Shown: positions 24,432 to 37,665, numbered from the stretch's first letter. The stretch: DNA of 64,000 bases from Isoetes taiwanensis (GCA_021234155.1 JAJEKV010000293.1:1-64000); one strand, 5' to 3'. A program made the numbers and translations. Notes: generated by a model not told the origin, from the letters alone.

Positions 24432-25007
24432 ATTCTCGACTCGCGAGTCGAGAATCCCTCACCCAGCCAGCACTCCAGGATCTACTCTCCCTATTCTCGG
24501 CTCACGCAAACACTCCTATTCTCGACTCTCGAGTCGAGATTGCCTCACCTACCCAACACTCCAGGATTTATTCCCCCACACTCGCCTCGCTATTACACTC
24601 CATATTCTCAACTCGCGAGTCGAGAATGCCTCAGCCAGCCAATGCTAATCTACTCCCCCCATTCTCGAAACGCGAGTCGAAAATGTGGCCATCCAGACTG
24701 GATCCCTCTACTCCAGCACCTTTGAGGATAGGGGCTCAGTCTTGGTGGTCGCATACTAGATATGCGAGTCGAGAGGACCATAAGGAGGGTTGAGAGGCTT
24801 TCTCAACTCACATTCTAGTGCATTCTCGATTAAATGAAGTTGCGGTGCCTCTATCGATCGAGCCACTCTCCTTCGAACCATCTTCTTCGAATATTGCGAA
24901 GGGGAGGGGCTCAGACTGGATGGAGGCCTCTGCAACTAACCACAAGACAATGCAATTGAACTGCATCCTTAAGGAGGGCTGAGGGGCTTTATCGACTCGC
25001 GAGTCGA
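24432..25007. repeat. Cluster of long GC-core palindromes
   Basis: A perfect 24-bp palindrome with arm ATTCTCGACTCG lies at 24432-24455. Variants occur at 24518-24541, 24604-24627 and 24661-24684, a half-copy near 24764, and a 16-bp perfect core TCGACTCGCGAGTCGA at 24992-25007. Each of the first three is followed by a CCTCACC or CCTCAGCC block. Spacing is irregular (50-90 bp, then about 300 bp), so this is not a CRISPR array. Confidence 0.8.
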
Positions 25008-25225
25008 GAAGGCCATCGTCTTACACACAGCAATGCAGACTCCTTATCCCACATCCGCCCTTAACATGCCCAAGCTCCAATGCATTCTCCAGTGTCGAGT
25101 TGCAGGTGCCGCTATCCAATCAGAGCCACTCTCTTTCGAACCATCTTCCTCGAATATTGCAAAGGGGAGGGGCTCAGACTGGGTGGAGGCCTCTGTGACT
25201 AACCACAGGGGAATGCATTCCAACC
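24840..25225. repeat. Direct repeat, about 115-bp units spaced about 255 bp
   Basis: The segment around 24840-24955 (from GTTGCGGTGCC to the block GGGGAGGGGCTCAGACTGG and onward) recurs at about 25098-25215 with scattered substitutions. The palindrome core at 24992 lies between the units, so the larger repeat probably includes it. Confidence 0.7.
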
Positions 25226-25979
25226 AAAACTACCAAAACATAGAGCTGTTCGCGAGTTACTCCGACTGGTTTCTCCCTTGCTCAACATCTCTCAACCCAG
25301 TGAGTGTCTCGACCCTGAAATATGGTCAACAAAGAAACAACAAATCGATCAAGCTTTTGAGCAGTTCCACATTCTAAACAAGTCTAACATGCCTAACAAG
25401 ATCTCTGAAATAAGAATCCTAATAAAACAGTGGCTAGCACTCACCTCTTCTTAAAGTACTCTTTTGGGCCATTGGATCATAGATCATGCAGCCTCTCCGA
25501 GGGTCTTTGTTTCTTCTGTCGGTCTCATCAACAAGGCATCTCCATCAAAAACTTGTGTCAAAGTGATTCTTGTGTATCACGTCTCCATGGCGCTGCAGTG
25601 AAGAGTGCCCGTGTCCTCTAGCTCATCTCCTACTGCTAGCTTGGCCCCACGTACATCGATCAAATCATCTAGTTTCAACAAAACACTCAGTTAGACGGAG
25701 ATACAGATTAAACCGCTGCTAGGAGCTTACAGCGTCGTGGCGCCATGCTGAGAAGTCGTTCAGAATCTCTCTCGGCATCCCGTTGCTAAGACCCGATAAA
25801 ACTATACGCCCGATAAACTCCTCTACCCCGATACACTTAGTCCACTGAAATGTAAAATTTCGAATTAGTGTTTGGGCGGGCTAAAGATGGTCGTCCTGTA
25901 CCCTTAGCCCGCTGTTCTCCCTTGAATGATTGTATGTCCTTTATTTCAAATTTAAGAACACGCCGAAACCTGTTTTTTA

Positions 25980-26960
25980 CGTGCAGTCTCAAAATCACAA
26001 AGTACCGGAAGAGACTAAGTTTAGAAGGGAATTCGAGCAGCAAGAGACAGCACCAACATCAAGAGATGATGACTATAACAAAGAAGCACGGCGCTGGATC
26101 GGAGCCGGGTTCTAGTGGAACGAAGAAACGAAAGACCATGCCTCCCGGTAAGATCTCAATTTTGATTCGATTCGTCTACTTGTTCTGACGATATGTTAAC
26201 CTTGCAGCATTTATGGCGGAGACACTTGTCATCACTGATAGAACTCCCATCCTTGAAGGATTGGAGACAGAGCTGCTGGAAACCCCTGCGGATTGCTGGT
26301 GGTATGTTGAAGTAACATCTTGTGGGAAAGAAAAAGATTTGTTTTTCTGGCAAAGGGATAAAAGAAGTTCCGGCGACAAGTATAAGAAGGTCGGTGTGGT
26401 CCTCTCTGCTGCTGCCCCAGATACAAGACATGTTACTTTGTATGTGGAAGACGTGTTGAAAGGAAAATTTTACCACACCAGAAAATTGCCAGTCTTCTAT
26501 ATCGATGAGCAAGGCCAGTGCCTATAAATTGCCAGAACTTGGGCTGGAAGGATTTGGAAGGGATGAAGGAGGCTAGAACGCTCACTTCAAGGGAGCTCGG
26601 AATGGAGATTTTCAGGGTGAGGGAGAAGCTCTTTAACACAGGGATATTCACATCCAGCATGTTTAAGACTTTAAAGCACTCAACAGTTACAAAGGATATT
26701 GTTGAGAGGGAGAACAGTCCAGAGAAGAGTGCAAGGTGCAAGTGGGGAAACAGAAAGCACTCCAGAGGATTCCGCTGCGGAAGACGACTCCCAGTTCTTG
26801 GATCCAGACGACTAAATAAGGAAGTCGCAGAGGGGGACCCAAAAGATGGATCACTTGGCTCAGTTTTATCCACTGGGGATTAGCCACAAGTTGCTACTGG
26901 ACATCAGACGGCTGAAGGTTTGCACTGGTGATGCGGTCCTCTTCAACTACAGGAATTTAA
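25980..26960 (+). pseudogene. Unrecognised gene remnant, paralogous to part of the 42-45.7 kb gene
   Basis: Open segments show protein-like composition. About 25970-26150 ends in a GTAAGA donor. From 26190 to 26527, after a plausible TTGCAG acceptor, the frame encodes WWYVEVTSCGKEKDLFFW, DKYKKVGVVLSAAAPD and VTLYVEDVLKGKFYH. The frame then stops, but open sequence continues to about 26950 in other frames (DLEGMKEARTLTSRELGMEI; an acidic stretch; LGISHKLLLDIRRLK). The central block resembles the start of the minus-strand gene at 45602 (W.VEI, KDL.LFF, S.DY..LGIVI, SVEDTY) in order and spacing. No known domain recognised. Stops suggest decay or unseen introns. Confidence 0.4.
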
Positions 26961-28700
26961 TCCAGCTCGCATGCTAGAGATTCTCAACCTCATGGGACTC
27001 AGATACACATTTTGGTTCTGCAAACTTATGCTCATTAATCTGTATTTAATGAATACTCTTCAGCAGCTTACTTGCATACAAGATGGAATCCATGACTTTA
27101 GCATCCATAAGAAATTAGAGTTCCTCCTACATCATCCGTCGTTGTTCAAAAAAGCCATACATTCTTGAGGTTGAGTCCTCTAAAGTAAGCGAGCAAGCTG
27201 ATTGCGGTAGGACCAAGCTTGCCGAAATAGAACACAGATTCAAGGACATAGTTCTGCATAAAATTTGTGCCTAACCATTGAAAAATTGAGGGTTTTTATT
27301 TTTGTTACTGGGAACGACGTTCCCAAATAGTGGGAACTAGTTTCAAAACTTAGTTCTAGTAACAAGCTATATGGAAACTTCCAAGGAAGTTTCCAGAACT
27401 CCAGACCCTCGAGAATCAGTTCCAGAATGGGAACCAATTTCCTAGCTATAGGTGAGCTGCGATGGACAATAGATTGCCTACTTCAAAGGCCTATAACTCC
27501 AGTCGTAGACACTCGATTGAAATGATTTTGTTTCTTTGAATAGATTAGGTCCCAGCGTTTCTAGAAATGTGGTTTTTCTTTTGTTTTGATCAAAGAAACC
27601 CAAAAGGAAAAGGGACAGGTCTCTGTTGTGTCTAAATTGTGAGCCCACTATTTGTGGATACCCTTCCTTAGGGGACGAAAAATTCTGCCAACATTTGACC
27701 CAATCCAAAATTGTTACTTCATACTAGAGATTAATCCAATGCTTCTGTATAGTGAACAAGATCACACGGCAAGGGGATTGAAAAAGCGAAGGCTTATTAC
27801 TTGTGCAAGATTAAGTAGCCATCAACTTGAGATTGGAGTGGGACATTTTTCTAAGGACTTAGATTTTGTCCTGTGGTTGAAGATGAAGCTCACCCATTCC
27901 TGCCCTGTCCTGTCTTTGGTGAGCTTCGGAGCAAGCACAACTTTTTTTGTAATTCCTTTTATGACATGACATGCATAGATCTAATCAGGTTGAGAGACTA
28001 TCTCCATGAGGGGTGGCACCATCAAAAAAAACTCTAGAGTTGAATATGAGATTGAAGAGAGTGATTTCAAGTAATAGATTGTTTTTTTTTTCTTTTCGCC
28101 AATGGATCTAAGGGGCTGAACGGTGTGAAAACTACATTGCCAATCATGTCACCATCGTTATTGTTCTAATTTTTTAGCATCAATTGATAACACGAACGCT
28201 CACGGGAGGATAGGATACACTAGAGAGAAAAGATTTCCTGCTTCAATTTCATGTGTAGCATCTACGTAGTCACAAATCTTGGCCAGGAGATGGCCACAAC
28301 AATAGCTCCTATGGATGCTGATAAAATACAATTGGGGAATTTTCCCCGCAAAAAATCTTGGCGCGAGTAGTTTTCCAACAGCCTGTTGATGAAGATAAAA
28401 AGTGAAGTCCAAATAATTTAAATTCAAACGTACGTTTGCATCTGTACACATTTGATACACGGAAGGCATCTCCCAGTTTACGATGTGTCTCCAACAAAAC
28501 CGGTTCCTTGAACGGATTATGCTGCTTCCCTTCTGCTTTACGAAATTCAGCATGCTCCAGCGGACGCTCCTGATGGTACATTCCTTGGTTATATCTTAAC
28601 ATACTGCATCTAGCGCCACTGTTAGATCTGATGCAGCCCTTCCGATGTCATTTTTCCTTCTGCGTCAGTTTCATTCAAAATGTCATGTAACTTTCACAAA
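26960..28700. other. No gene seen; one short inverted repeat
   Basis: AT-rich DNA with an exact inverted repeat GGAAACTTCC at 27373-27394 (2-base loop). Several GGGAAC/GTTCCC boxes flank it (27308-27440). No supported coding sequence. Confidence 0.4.
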
Positions 28701-28720
28701 CGAGTTAGTTTAATTGCATT

Positions 28721-31700
28721 TTAGTGTACCAACCGAGAAAGTGGCTTCAACGTTCCCCTGACCGCTTGCAATTCTGTAAAACACTTGTTGCACTTTTCAT
28801 GCCTGACAGCATAGACATTTTGTCTCTTATTTTCCTGTGTGACAAATTGAAAGATTTCAGTGCAGACTTACCGCTGCTCAGCCTGGAGATTCACCCCTAT
28901 GGAGGGAGATGTAGAAAGTGTACTTTGTATAATTGATCCAAAGCTTTTCAGGAGAATTGACAATGTTGAAATTGCTGTTGTGATATGCCTACATTACAAA
29001 CCAGTAAAACCTTTATTAACTAGTCATAATGCAATTATAAAATTAGCAGCCATACCTGTCAACACTACTGCTCAACAGAATATTGAGCAACGGGATGACC
29101 ATCGCAAAGGTATCTAATGTCAGCAACTCACTTCCTTCAAGTATCATGCTAAATACATCACAAAGTACCTGCAATAATAAATATGAATGTCGTGTAACTT
29201 GTGAAGATAATCAATATGCACGAAGAAGATTATCAATATAAGAAGCACATACTGCATTATCAGCTAGCCTTTTCATTGTGTCAATGGCCCCCTTGAAATC
29301 TGCCCTTTCCCAAAATCTTCGCACAATCTGATTTGCCAAATGCAATCATTAAAGAACCAACACCCGTAAGAAGAGCTTGGATATCTCAACAATCTGGCAT
29401 AGTAATACCTGCAGTTTTGTAAGCCGCGACTGCAGAATGCCTGAAATATTGATATGCTGCTCCAACAATTCAGCAATAGTGTCATCATTATCCCCACATT
29501 GAGATGACGTATCCATAATCTAACATGGAGAAAAACAGCCAAAATGACATAAAGAAATGTGCAGAGAAAAAAAAACTGAAACAGGAGAAAAGTGCAGCCA
29601 CAGATCATAATATTATTATATTGTACATGACCCAGGCTATATCACAATCACCATAATGTTTACATCTCATAATCCTAATAACGAACCTCTAAAGTACTGC
29701 CATCCACAAAGTCAAAAATAACTTGGGAGAGTATAGGCTTGTTGACAGAATAAACGTGTGCGCCAGCAAACTGGACAGAACTACGAAGTGTTTTGCACAA
29801 GAATTGAAGCAAAGTATTTAGCAGTTACAAGTAGTAATGACAATGCCCGTTTAGTCCTGTTTTAATTCTTTTAAAGTCGGGACGTTAAAAAGATTTTTCC
29901 CCATATTAAAAGTAAGGCCTGCATAATATGCAATCAAAATACAATATTTCATACCGATTTGTTCAAATCAGCATCCTCAAGACATTTTTCCTTGCTTGTG
30001 TAGATGACAACAGGCACATCAAAGTTAAGGCTCCTGCTTCTCCTCTCTACATTGGCGGTAGGAGTTGTTGACTTCAAAATTTCCCCATGTCCTGCACATC
30101 ATACATATAGATTAGAAATATATGAAGATGCAGGCCCCCATCTATTATGGACTCTTAAGTAGCGTCCCTCTAAGAACTACACAAAAACGTGTCCCTCTAT
30201 CCATATGTACTTTAATGTTGATGTCATTATACCATTTTTGGAATTACAGGACTCAATATTGACATCCCCAGTTTTAATTGGCACTAGATTCTGCTGCTTG
30301 GTTGAAGAAATAGTATGTAGAAGGTTTCAATTTCATTACTTCCTCTCTTCTAGATATAGAAAGCAGAAACAAAAATGAACATCATGCAAAAGGAAAGGGA
30401 CTTGGCAGAAGTATCATACCGGCAAGGACTTGGCAGGATGTAGATTTTCTAGGTAGATGGTTACCAAGAGTAGAACTTTTTCGATTTTGAGCCGCTTCTT
30501 TCAATATCACATTTGCACTGCTATCAACTTTATCTGTGTCATGTTCTTCAGGAACATGCTGTGACAACCTTTCTGCTGAATAATTTTGAAGTTGCGAGGA
30601 GTTATCTTTTCTAACGTCATCCAGTTCAACTTGTATGTGATTATTCCTAGCCCCATTGTAGGCCAAACTAGTCTTATCAGAAGCAGCACGTATTGGATGA
30701 GAATTTGAATCCCCAGACTGAACTCTAGTGACGGATCCCTTCCTTGGAGTGAGCACATAAGGTTGTGCCACAATGTTTGCAGGTGCAGACACTCTGCATG
30801 AACGAGGAGTCTTTGGGGCAGTGGGAAAGTTCTCTACAGCATGTATATCAAGTTTTACTGCCAGCAGATGCAAAAGTCAAGAGCTAAAGCAGGGGACAAC
30901 TCTTTTATATATTGAGGACTTAGCAAACACTTACACTTAGAAGATGACATCTTCGCATTTTTCGCAGGCGACTCCAGTATGGGAGGCGTTGTGCTCTTCA
31001 GTGGATGTTGTTCTCTTGTGTTGAGAGTGTCCTTTGCCATCACAACAGCATTTTGTGCGGGAGGCTGAACTGATTTGTAATGGTGTTGCCTGCTAAAAAC
31101 AGTATAGACAAAGTGATGAACTTAGCAGCTTATGTTTCCCTTGTTTCTACAAAAAAAAAACCTCTTTTTACAGCTTTTCCTGTTCCCCCATGCCCCCAAC
31201 AAATTATTATGGCAGCCAATAGTCATTATACAGAAGAGATTCTATGGAATTATCATGATCATTTGAAAATCCACATATTTCTTTGCAAGAATCTCCATAC
31301 AACAATATAACTTGAAGTAGCAAAGCTTACCACCAAGTCCACAACCCAAACACTGACACAATTCTTGTTGTAAGAACAACCAAGAAGCTTTTCTTCATGA
31401 ACGTTGAAGTCGGCAATTTTGGACCAGCTTACATCAACCACATCGTGGTATCTTAATGGCTCCCAAGATAGTACCTGCACAAGGGAAAGGACACGAACTG
31501 AGACAGATAAAAAGCCTCTGCAGAGAGTGAGCTTGTGTGTTTAATTATGAGGAAGGAAAATACTGCCAGCCAAAAGACAGGGTCACATGACAATTGCAGC
31601 TATGATTATTAAATACATGATTCATGGAATTGCATACGTGAACTCTAAACTTTTTCGAGCCAAATTTACAATAGCAATGAATATCGAGTAGGAAATAACC

Positions 31701-32958
31701 TTGAGATTTTCATGTGCTGCACAGAGCAAACTTCGGCCATCAGGATCAAACAACATTGCACGTAAGCCAGGAACCTAAGCAGCAAAAACTTACTGTCAGG
31801 ACAGGTATCTCATGTTACACGGTCTTCAACCAACTCTAGAAATGATATTACTTACCTCTGGTCCAGACGACCCAATAAGCTCAAAAGTTTCGAGGTCATA
31901 AAATTTGACAGTTTTGTCAACAGAACCTGGAAAGGATAAAAGGAAAATATTGCTTGTAAGATCTGTTATGAGTGCAATGCATAAGGTAATAATACCTGAT
32001 GCAAGAAGAAATTCCTGAGGATGAAAATCCAGGCATTGAACTTCGCCATCGTGGTATTTAAAATCATGCATAAGCTTTCCCGCGGTTAAGTCCCAGAGCT
32101 GCACGGTTAATATGGACACCCTATTAGACATGAACAGTCTAAATACAATTATGTGGGGTGTCATACTTTGACAGTATTATCCTGGCTTCCAGAGACAACC
32201 CAGCGACCATCCGGACTGAACTTTATGCATTTGATGCCACGGGTGTGTCCCTTGTAAGTGTGGATGCAACCCTTTCTCCGGATGTCCCAGATTTTGAGAT
32301 TTGTATCGAGGGATCCAGATGCAAAAAATTCACCAAACGGGTGAAAGTCCACCGAGATGCAATTTGAACGATGGCCCGTGAGCGTGCGGACAACTGCAAA
32401 GCCAAGTTTATAGCATTTAGGCATTTTGGATGACCAATAAAGCTATTTCTGAAAGTAAAGAGGAAAGAGTTTGTCTGAAGCTATTACTTTTAGCCTCCTC
32501 TAAATCCCAAAGCTTTATTGTCCCACTGGCAGCGCCCGCGACTACCAAAGCCTCAGCAGCATCAAACGTTACAGATTCTACTGCGCTTGAATGCCCTGAT
32601 AGACTCTGCATGATCCCCAAAGGGAAGCTTTAATCTACGAATTTATTCCAACAAGCACTAGTGAGCTATTGGATCAAAGCAAATGTTTTGGGGAAGACTT
32701 ACAAGAATCGCATTGGGTTTTCCAATTGCCCACATGTTTACTTTATGATCTTCGCCTCCAGTAACGAGTACCCTGGAGGACTTTCTGCCAATCTTGAGGC
32801 AGTTGACATCTGAAGTATGTGCTACAAACTCCTCTGCGAGATCCAAGTCAAGGGGCTACATACATTTCCTTACGAACAAATAAAAAACGCGTCTCATCAA
32901 GCAAAAAGATGTTACAAGATTTCATTCAAAGGATACGGAGTTTGTAGGCCCGTTTCAT
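28721..32958 (-). CDS. KTN80: Katanin p80 WD40-repeat regulatory subunit (17 exons)
   Basis: Regulatory subunit of the katanin microtubule-severing complex; it recruits the p60 ATPase to microtubule crossovers. Exons on minus, hand-spliced: 32958-32937, 32833-32703, 32605-32488, 32393-32167, 32098-31996, 31926-31856, 31774-31700, 31474-31331, 31064-30935, 30857-30420, 30091-29955, 29770-29687, 29519-29409, 29327-29253, 29168-29056, 28988-28872, 28802-28721. Every junction is GT-AG and phases close to 726 codons including stop. The first exon is 22 nt and splices to give MKRAYKLQEFVAH. WD40 repeats fill about residues 10-300 ([50 protein letters not shown]). A variable linker follows. The con80 domain ([39 protein letters not shown]) ends the protein. 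The acceptor chosen for the ninth exon (31064) is the least certain. Looks intact. Confidence 0.93.
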
Positions 32959-33490
32959 GCTGGTCGTCAAATGCAAATAACTAGAGAAATCGATTCCCAC
33001 TCTTAAAAACTTTCCGAATCACGGACATGAATCGTATTTCATGTTGTAGAAGCTCCGTTTGGTGGAAATATATTCGAATCAGCCAAGGAAGCCCCATCTT
33101 GCAAGCGGAAAACTGAAGCAAAGATCAAGGAACCAATGGCCAAGCCACAAGCTGCAAAAACCACGGATCAAAGGGGGAAATGTCCGAAATCAACATATTG
33201 AAGGCCTGCGAGCTCAGATCTGATGATTCTGGCAGATAAAGAGCTTGGAGCCGGAGTATAAGGCGGATCGAAGACGAAGAAAAGGAAGGATCTGCCCGTT
33301 GCGTTCCCCTGCGTTTGATTTTTTTTTTTTTCAAATGTGGAAGAGCGGGCCAATGTTATTATATTATGGACACCCTTTTTAATGGCCGTGGACGCAATAA
33401 GTGGCCACGACCTTGTGTCCTAGGGTCCCCTGCTACCCTGGAATTACAACAATTTTGGGTCGCTATTGACCCACATAAGGTCATCAGGAT

Positions 33491-33735
33491 TCCTCCACTT
33501 CATTAGCTAACGTAATGGCCTACTCATGAGGCCTGAAAATAAAGTTATTCTTAATGTGGTGATGTGGCACAATCCCAACGGTTGGTGGTTTCATCCCGTA
33601 AAATACAAGTCATATATACCACTCACGATTCCTCCACTTCATTACCTAACGTAATAGCCAGATCGTGAGGGTTGAAAGTAATGTGGTGATGTGGCGCAAT
33701 CTTAACAGTTGATGATTCATCCTGTATAATCTCCA
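33491..33735. repeat. Two direct copies of an about 105-bp unit
   Basis: TCCTCCACTTCATTAGCTAA (33491) and its near copy TCCTCCACTTCATTACCTAA (33629) each start a block running through AATGTGGTGATGTGGC to a CATCC end. Spacing is 138 bp. They lie in the upstream flank of the katanin gene. Confidence 0.7.
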
Positions 33736-33883
33736 ACGGTCATGATTTTACCACGACCCAGATTAAAGGTAACTTTATTTTCATTCATGAGTGAGCATTA
33801 CTTCTTCCTCATTAGGGTTAGGTTTCATATATGACGCTCTTAATCTTCTTTCTTATTTTGGTAGGGCTTTGGACTTTGTGCCA

Positions 33884-33919
33884 GGGAACGCCGCATGTAA
33901 CGCCGCATGCGGCGTTCCC
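33884..33919. repeat. 14-bp perfect inverted repeat
   Basis: GGGAACGCCGCATG (33884-33897) pairs exactly with CATGCGGCGTTCCC (33906-33919) across 8 bases. GC-rich in an AT-rich setting. Function unknown. Confidence 0.8.
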
Positions 33920-34288
33920 AGCCCCCCCTCCGGCATCTAACTTCCCCCTGCGGGAGATCCAGTTGACGAAATTAGTGTTTTCATTTTGAACATGCCCGCC
34001 AGCATTCAATGACGAAACTTGGAGAGAAGGAGCATTTCGGTGGGCTGGTTTTCCACGAAAAATTTCTCCTTTCATTTACATTGCGCCTCAAGCGGATCCT
34101 CGGCCAGGCTCAAGGGGCGCACTAAGCTCCATCGGATGCTTAAGGTGAGTGCCGCTTTGCGGTGGATCGATCCCGCATAAAAAATCTTCTTTCTTATTTC
34201 TCTTTTCTCGGGTTTCTCAATCGAGGTTCCAACATTTCAGTATCTCAGAGTCGAGGAAGGAGGCTGTTAGTTTGGAGCCTTCTTTGCG

Positions 34289-34620
34289 ATCACGGTTCTT
34301 TGGGCCATTCATTGATATCACGGTTCTTTGGGCCATTCTCTTGCATAAAAATGAGTTTGTTATTTCTTTTCTCGGATCCGACTTAATGCCCGATTTTTTT
34401 CTTGAGTTGGAGCAACGAAGTGGGCGCCCGACTTGGAGGCTTGTTGCTCATCCCCATTCTTTGCATTTTGAGTGATTAGGTAGGTGTTTTTTCTCGAGTT
34501 GGAAGGTACATGCCCGTAAGTTTGATTTTTTCGCGGGGTTGAGCAACGAACGGGGCCAAACTTGAGGCTTCTTGCTCATCCCCATTCTTTGTGTTTTGAG
34601 TGATTAGGTAGGTGTTTTTC
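34289..34620. repeat. Short direct repeats with 28-bp and about 130-bp periods
   Basis: ATCACGGTTCTTTGGGCCAT occurs at 34289 and 34317. A longer unit starting with a GAGCAACGAA block and ending in GTGATTAGGTAGGTG occurs at about 34410-34490 and 34540-34618. The sequence looks like a degenerate tandem array without coding content. Confidence 0.6.
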
Positions 34621-35632
34621 CGAGGTTGAAGTTGAAGGTGTACATGGCCAGATTGAGGCCTTCTCTATCTTCTCTATGATTCTTAGTAGCTTTGTCATGC
34701 ATTCTTCTTATTGTTTTGCTTTAAGAGTCTAAAGAAGTTCGTGATGTCTTGTCTGATTGTAGGCGCCTGCACAAACAATAAACCTAGAATCTTTGCTTTA
34801 TTTTCCACTCGATTTTGCATTGCTCATGCGGTGGTGACACAAACTACTAGCCCTTAAGTGCTCACATCGGGGAGCTTTGGATTTAGCTCCTCCATCTGCG
34901 ACCAACTCCATTGTGCATGGCGGTGTAATTGATTCCTCGGTTATTGTAATCGTTGAAATAATAACTAGACTTAGTACAAAGCTAAAATAGGGAAAGATAT
35001 GACTGGTTATTCTAAGGAAAATGAGCTGTGGTTATGCCAAGGATAGAGATACTACATATAAGTTTTTGTCGCTTTGCTCTATGGCAAGTCGGGTCAGGCA
35101 TAACAAGGTTAGAATTCAAATTATTTCAGATTCTTTTGGGTTAATCTCTACTCCTTATTTCTAGCAACATAAGGTTGAGAAATGAAGTTCGAAAAGATAA
35201 TAACCTTAGGCTGATGTTAAATTTGCTGCTTTATATTGCTATGTGTATAAGATGATGATAAATAGTGTGGTAGCGGATGTGTTTATGCAGGTAAATAGAC
35301 AAGGAGATAATTGTGGAAGGAAACAAGAGAGACGTAAGTGATTCTTTACAACATTGTCTTGCATTTTAATTGTTGATTCAAATTCATCTGATTTCATGAC
35401 GTTAGTGATTGCATAATCTTATTTTTCCAGAAATAGTTACTTGGCATTCTGCATGTAGTGATTTTTTCCTTATGAGTCGTCATTAATCTCATATTGTTGT
35501 TCATATTCCTGTTTTGGAATTCCTGTTTGGAACTATGACGCTGTTCATATTCCTGTTTGGAACCAATTTCATTTAAATTTCAAAGCAATGCATTACACAA
35601 ATAGACACAAATAGCTATCTGCATTTACAGAA

Positions 35633-36010
35633 ATGGACGGATCATCATTGGGTATTTCTCCTCCAAGAATCAGTTCTTCCCCTCGATCCTTTTCTGATCC
35701 AATTATTCAAATTATTCACCGTTTTTTTCCTCATCCATTTAGTGTGTACATCTTAGTATTTTATGAAATGATGTGCTCGATTTGCTACTTCGGACTTGCT
35801 GCTGTTTTAGTTCCATATCTATCAGAGGATCTTAATCTGAGCTACAGTAATTCCATTCTCATCCCAACTCTATGGTCCGGCACTGGGCACATGGCAGCAG
35901 CATTGATTGAGGCATATATTAGACCTTTCAAGGCCAAAATTCTATTGAATGTTCTAAGTTTCAAAATTCTATTGAATGTTCTAAGTTTCTTGGTAATCTT
36001 GCAAATGTGA
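35633..36010 (+). pseudogene. NPF/PTR-family transporter-like N-terminal fragment
   Basis: ATG at 35633 opens 125 residues. After a Ser-rich start comes FYEMMCSICYFGLAAVLVPY, then LSEDLNLSYSNS and WSGTGHMAAALIEAYI. These resemble the first two membrane segments of proton-coupled NPF (NRT1/PTR) transporters, where E-R-..-G-A--L--YL and W-G----PL-GA--AD are expected. A 27-bp tandem duplication (35936-35962, 35963-35989) repeats KILLNVLSF in frame, and the frame stops shortly after. Full-length NPFs have about 550-600 residues, so this is a fragment. Assignment is tentative. Confidence 0.35.
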
Positions 36011-36909
36011 CATAATGCTGACATGATTTTTTCGTGAGCTTACAGGAGATCTTTGACTTGCATTCGTTGTAACCAGGATAACATAGCTTGCTGGTCATCG
36101 GATTCCCCTTGGAAGGTTAGTTGACACTTCTACTTTTATTTATTGTTTGATTTTGCAAAAGTTATGTCAATAAGGGTTTAGTGTAGAATGTCAATAAGGG
36201 ATTAGGGTTGTTTGAGTCAAAGTAGTTGCCTATAAGCTGTCCTCTACTACACACGTGTCCATGCCGTCCTTGCCTAAACTCTATCTAATTCAGTTTCCTA
36301 TTTCATGTAGATGGTGAAAATTTTGGTGCCATGGCTTTTGGTGCCATGGCTTTTGGTGAAAATTTTGGTGCCATGGCTTTTGGTGCCATGCATGCGACAA
36401 GAATGATCCTACTCCCTTTGCATTTTCCAAGTATGTCTAAACTGCAGAGATTCAAGATTTTTTATCTACAGAAACTATTTACATCAGTCTTCCTTGAGAT
36501 GAATCAACTGTTAAATTGTTAATTGGCCTAGAGTCATATCCAGCATGTTATTCCAAAAAGAAATGTATTGCTTGCTACCCTTGGTTCAGAATTTGCTCCA
36601 TGCTTTAGTACAAGAATCTGCTCCAGGGGCAGAACATATTACGTCCATAAAAAAAATCCACCATCCAGGGGCAGCCATAATACATCCATCATCCATGGGC
36701 AGACATAATACGTCCACCATCAAAAACTGTCATTGAAAGAAGCCCTATGAGTGAAAAAATTCATCCAAGAAGTCCTACCAATGTTACAGAAGGCAGAACA
36801 AAATCAACACATCCAGACCGTTTCTTTTTAGACCGTTTCTAATACAAGGAATAGAATATGCTAGATTTTTTCATTGCAGCATTGTTTCCAGCAAATGTAA
36901 GCAAATAAT

Positions 36910-37665
36910 TATTATGTGGCCCCTGAAAGTGTATGGACCAGAGTGTGATATCTGTAGTATTGTCTACCTTCTCATATTTGGTGCTCCTCCTTTCAAGGCA
37001 AGTCTGTGCATACCAAACCTTATGATGAACTAAAATTGTCTTTGTTATGTTTTTTACTTCTATATGCTTCTCTTCTGACCTTCAGAGGCACAACAAGGTA
37101 TATTCGATTCCACTCTTCAATGGCATTTAGATTTTACCAGTGTTCCATGGCCTTCAATATCTAAGGGAGCAAAAGATCTGCTAGAGCAAATATTATTAGA
37201 AGACATTTTTATTGAGTTCTTTTGCTATGCTTGCTGTTTGGAACATGGCCAATCGGTTGTTGATGTGATTTGCCTTTGTAGGTCATCCTTGGGTAAAGGA
37301 GATGGAAATGCACTAGATAAACCATTAGACAATGTGGTTTTATCAAGCTATGAGCAAGTTTAATGCTACCTTTCAGACTAATCATATTTCGCTTATGAGT
37401 ATGTGCCTTAGTTCTTCTGTACCAAGTAACTGTGACTCAATGACTTGCGGATGAGCTAAAGGTCGGCCTTTCAAAATTGGGAGCAAATGTTGGGGAGTCA
37501 GGTGGCTAACCTCATACAAGAAGTAAGAGTTTAGCTACTTGAATAATAAACATGGTGGTATGATAATCTGATGTCATATGGTTTGGTTATAACATGTTGA
37601 TGTGGATGGTAGTGGCACATTTGACTATCTAGAGTTTATAACGTCAACGTTCATGTATCTACCAT
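36910..37665 (+). pseudogene. Calcium-dependent protein kinase (CDPK) remnant
   Basis: Exon-like pieces in CDPK order: YYVAPE then KVYGPECDI and LLIFGAPPFK (36910-36997, kinase C-lobe); after an intron, AQQGIFDSTLQWHLDF and VPWPSISKGAKDLLEQILLED (about 37086-37205); HPWVK then GDGNALDKPLDNVVLSS (about 37282-37350, end of kinase domain and autoinhibitory junction); DELKVGLSKLGANVGES (about 37448-37500) and DVDGSGTFDYLEFIT (about 37597-37643), which are EF-hand pieces. Frameshifts (after GPE, after HPWVK) and a missing kinase N-lobe show it is a fragment. CDPKs phosphorylate targets in response to Ca2+. Confidence 0.7.

Noticed and set aside
24432..25007. CRISPR-like repeat array
   Set aside because: Palindromes are irregularly spaced, diverged and in plant nuclear DNA. 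No spacer pattern and no cas genes.
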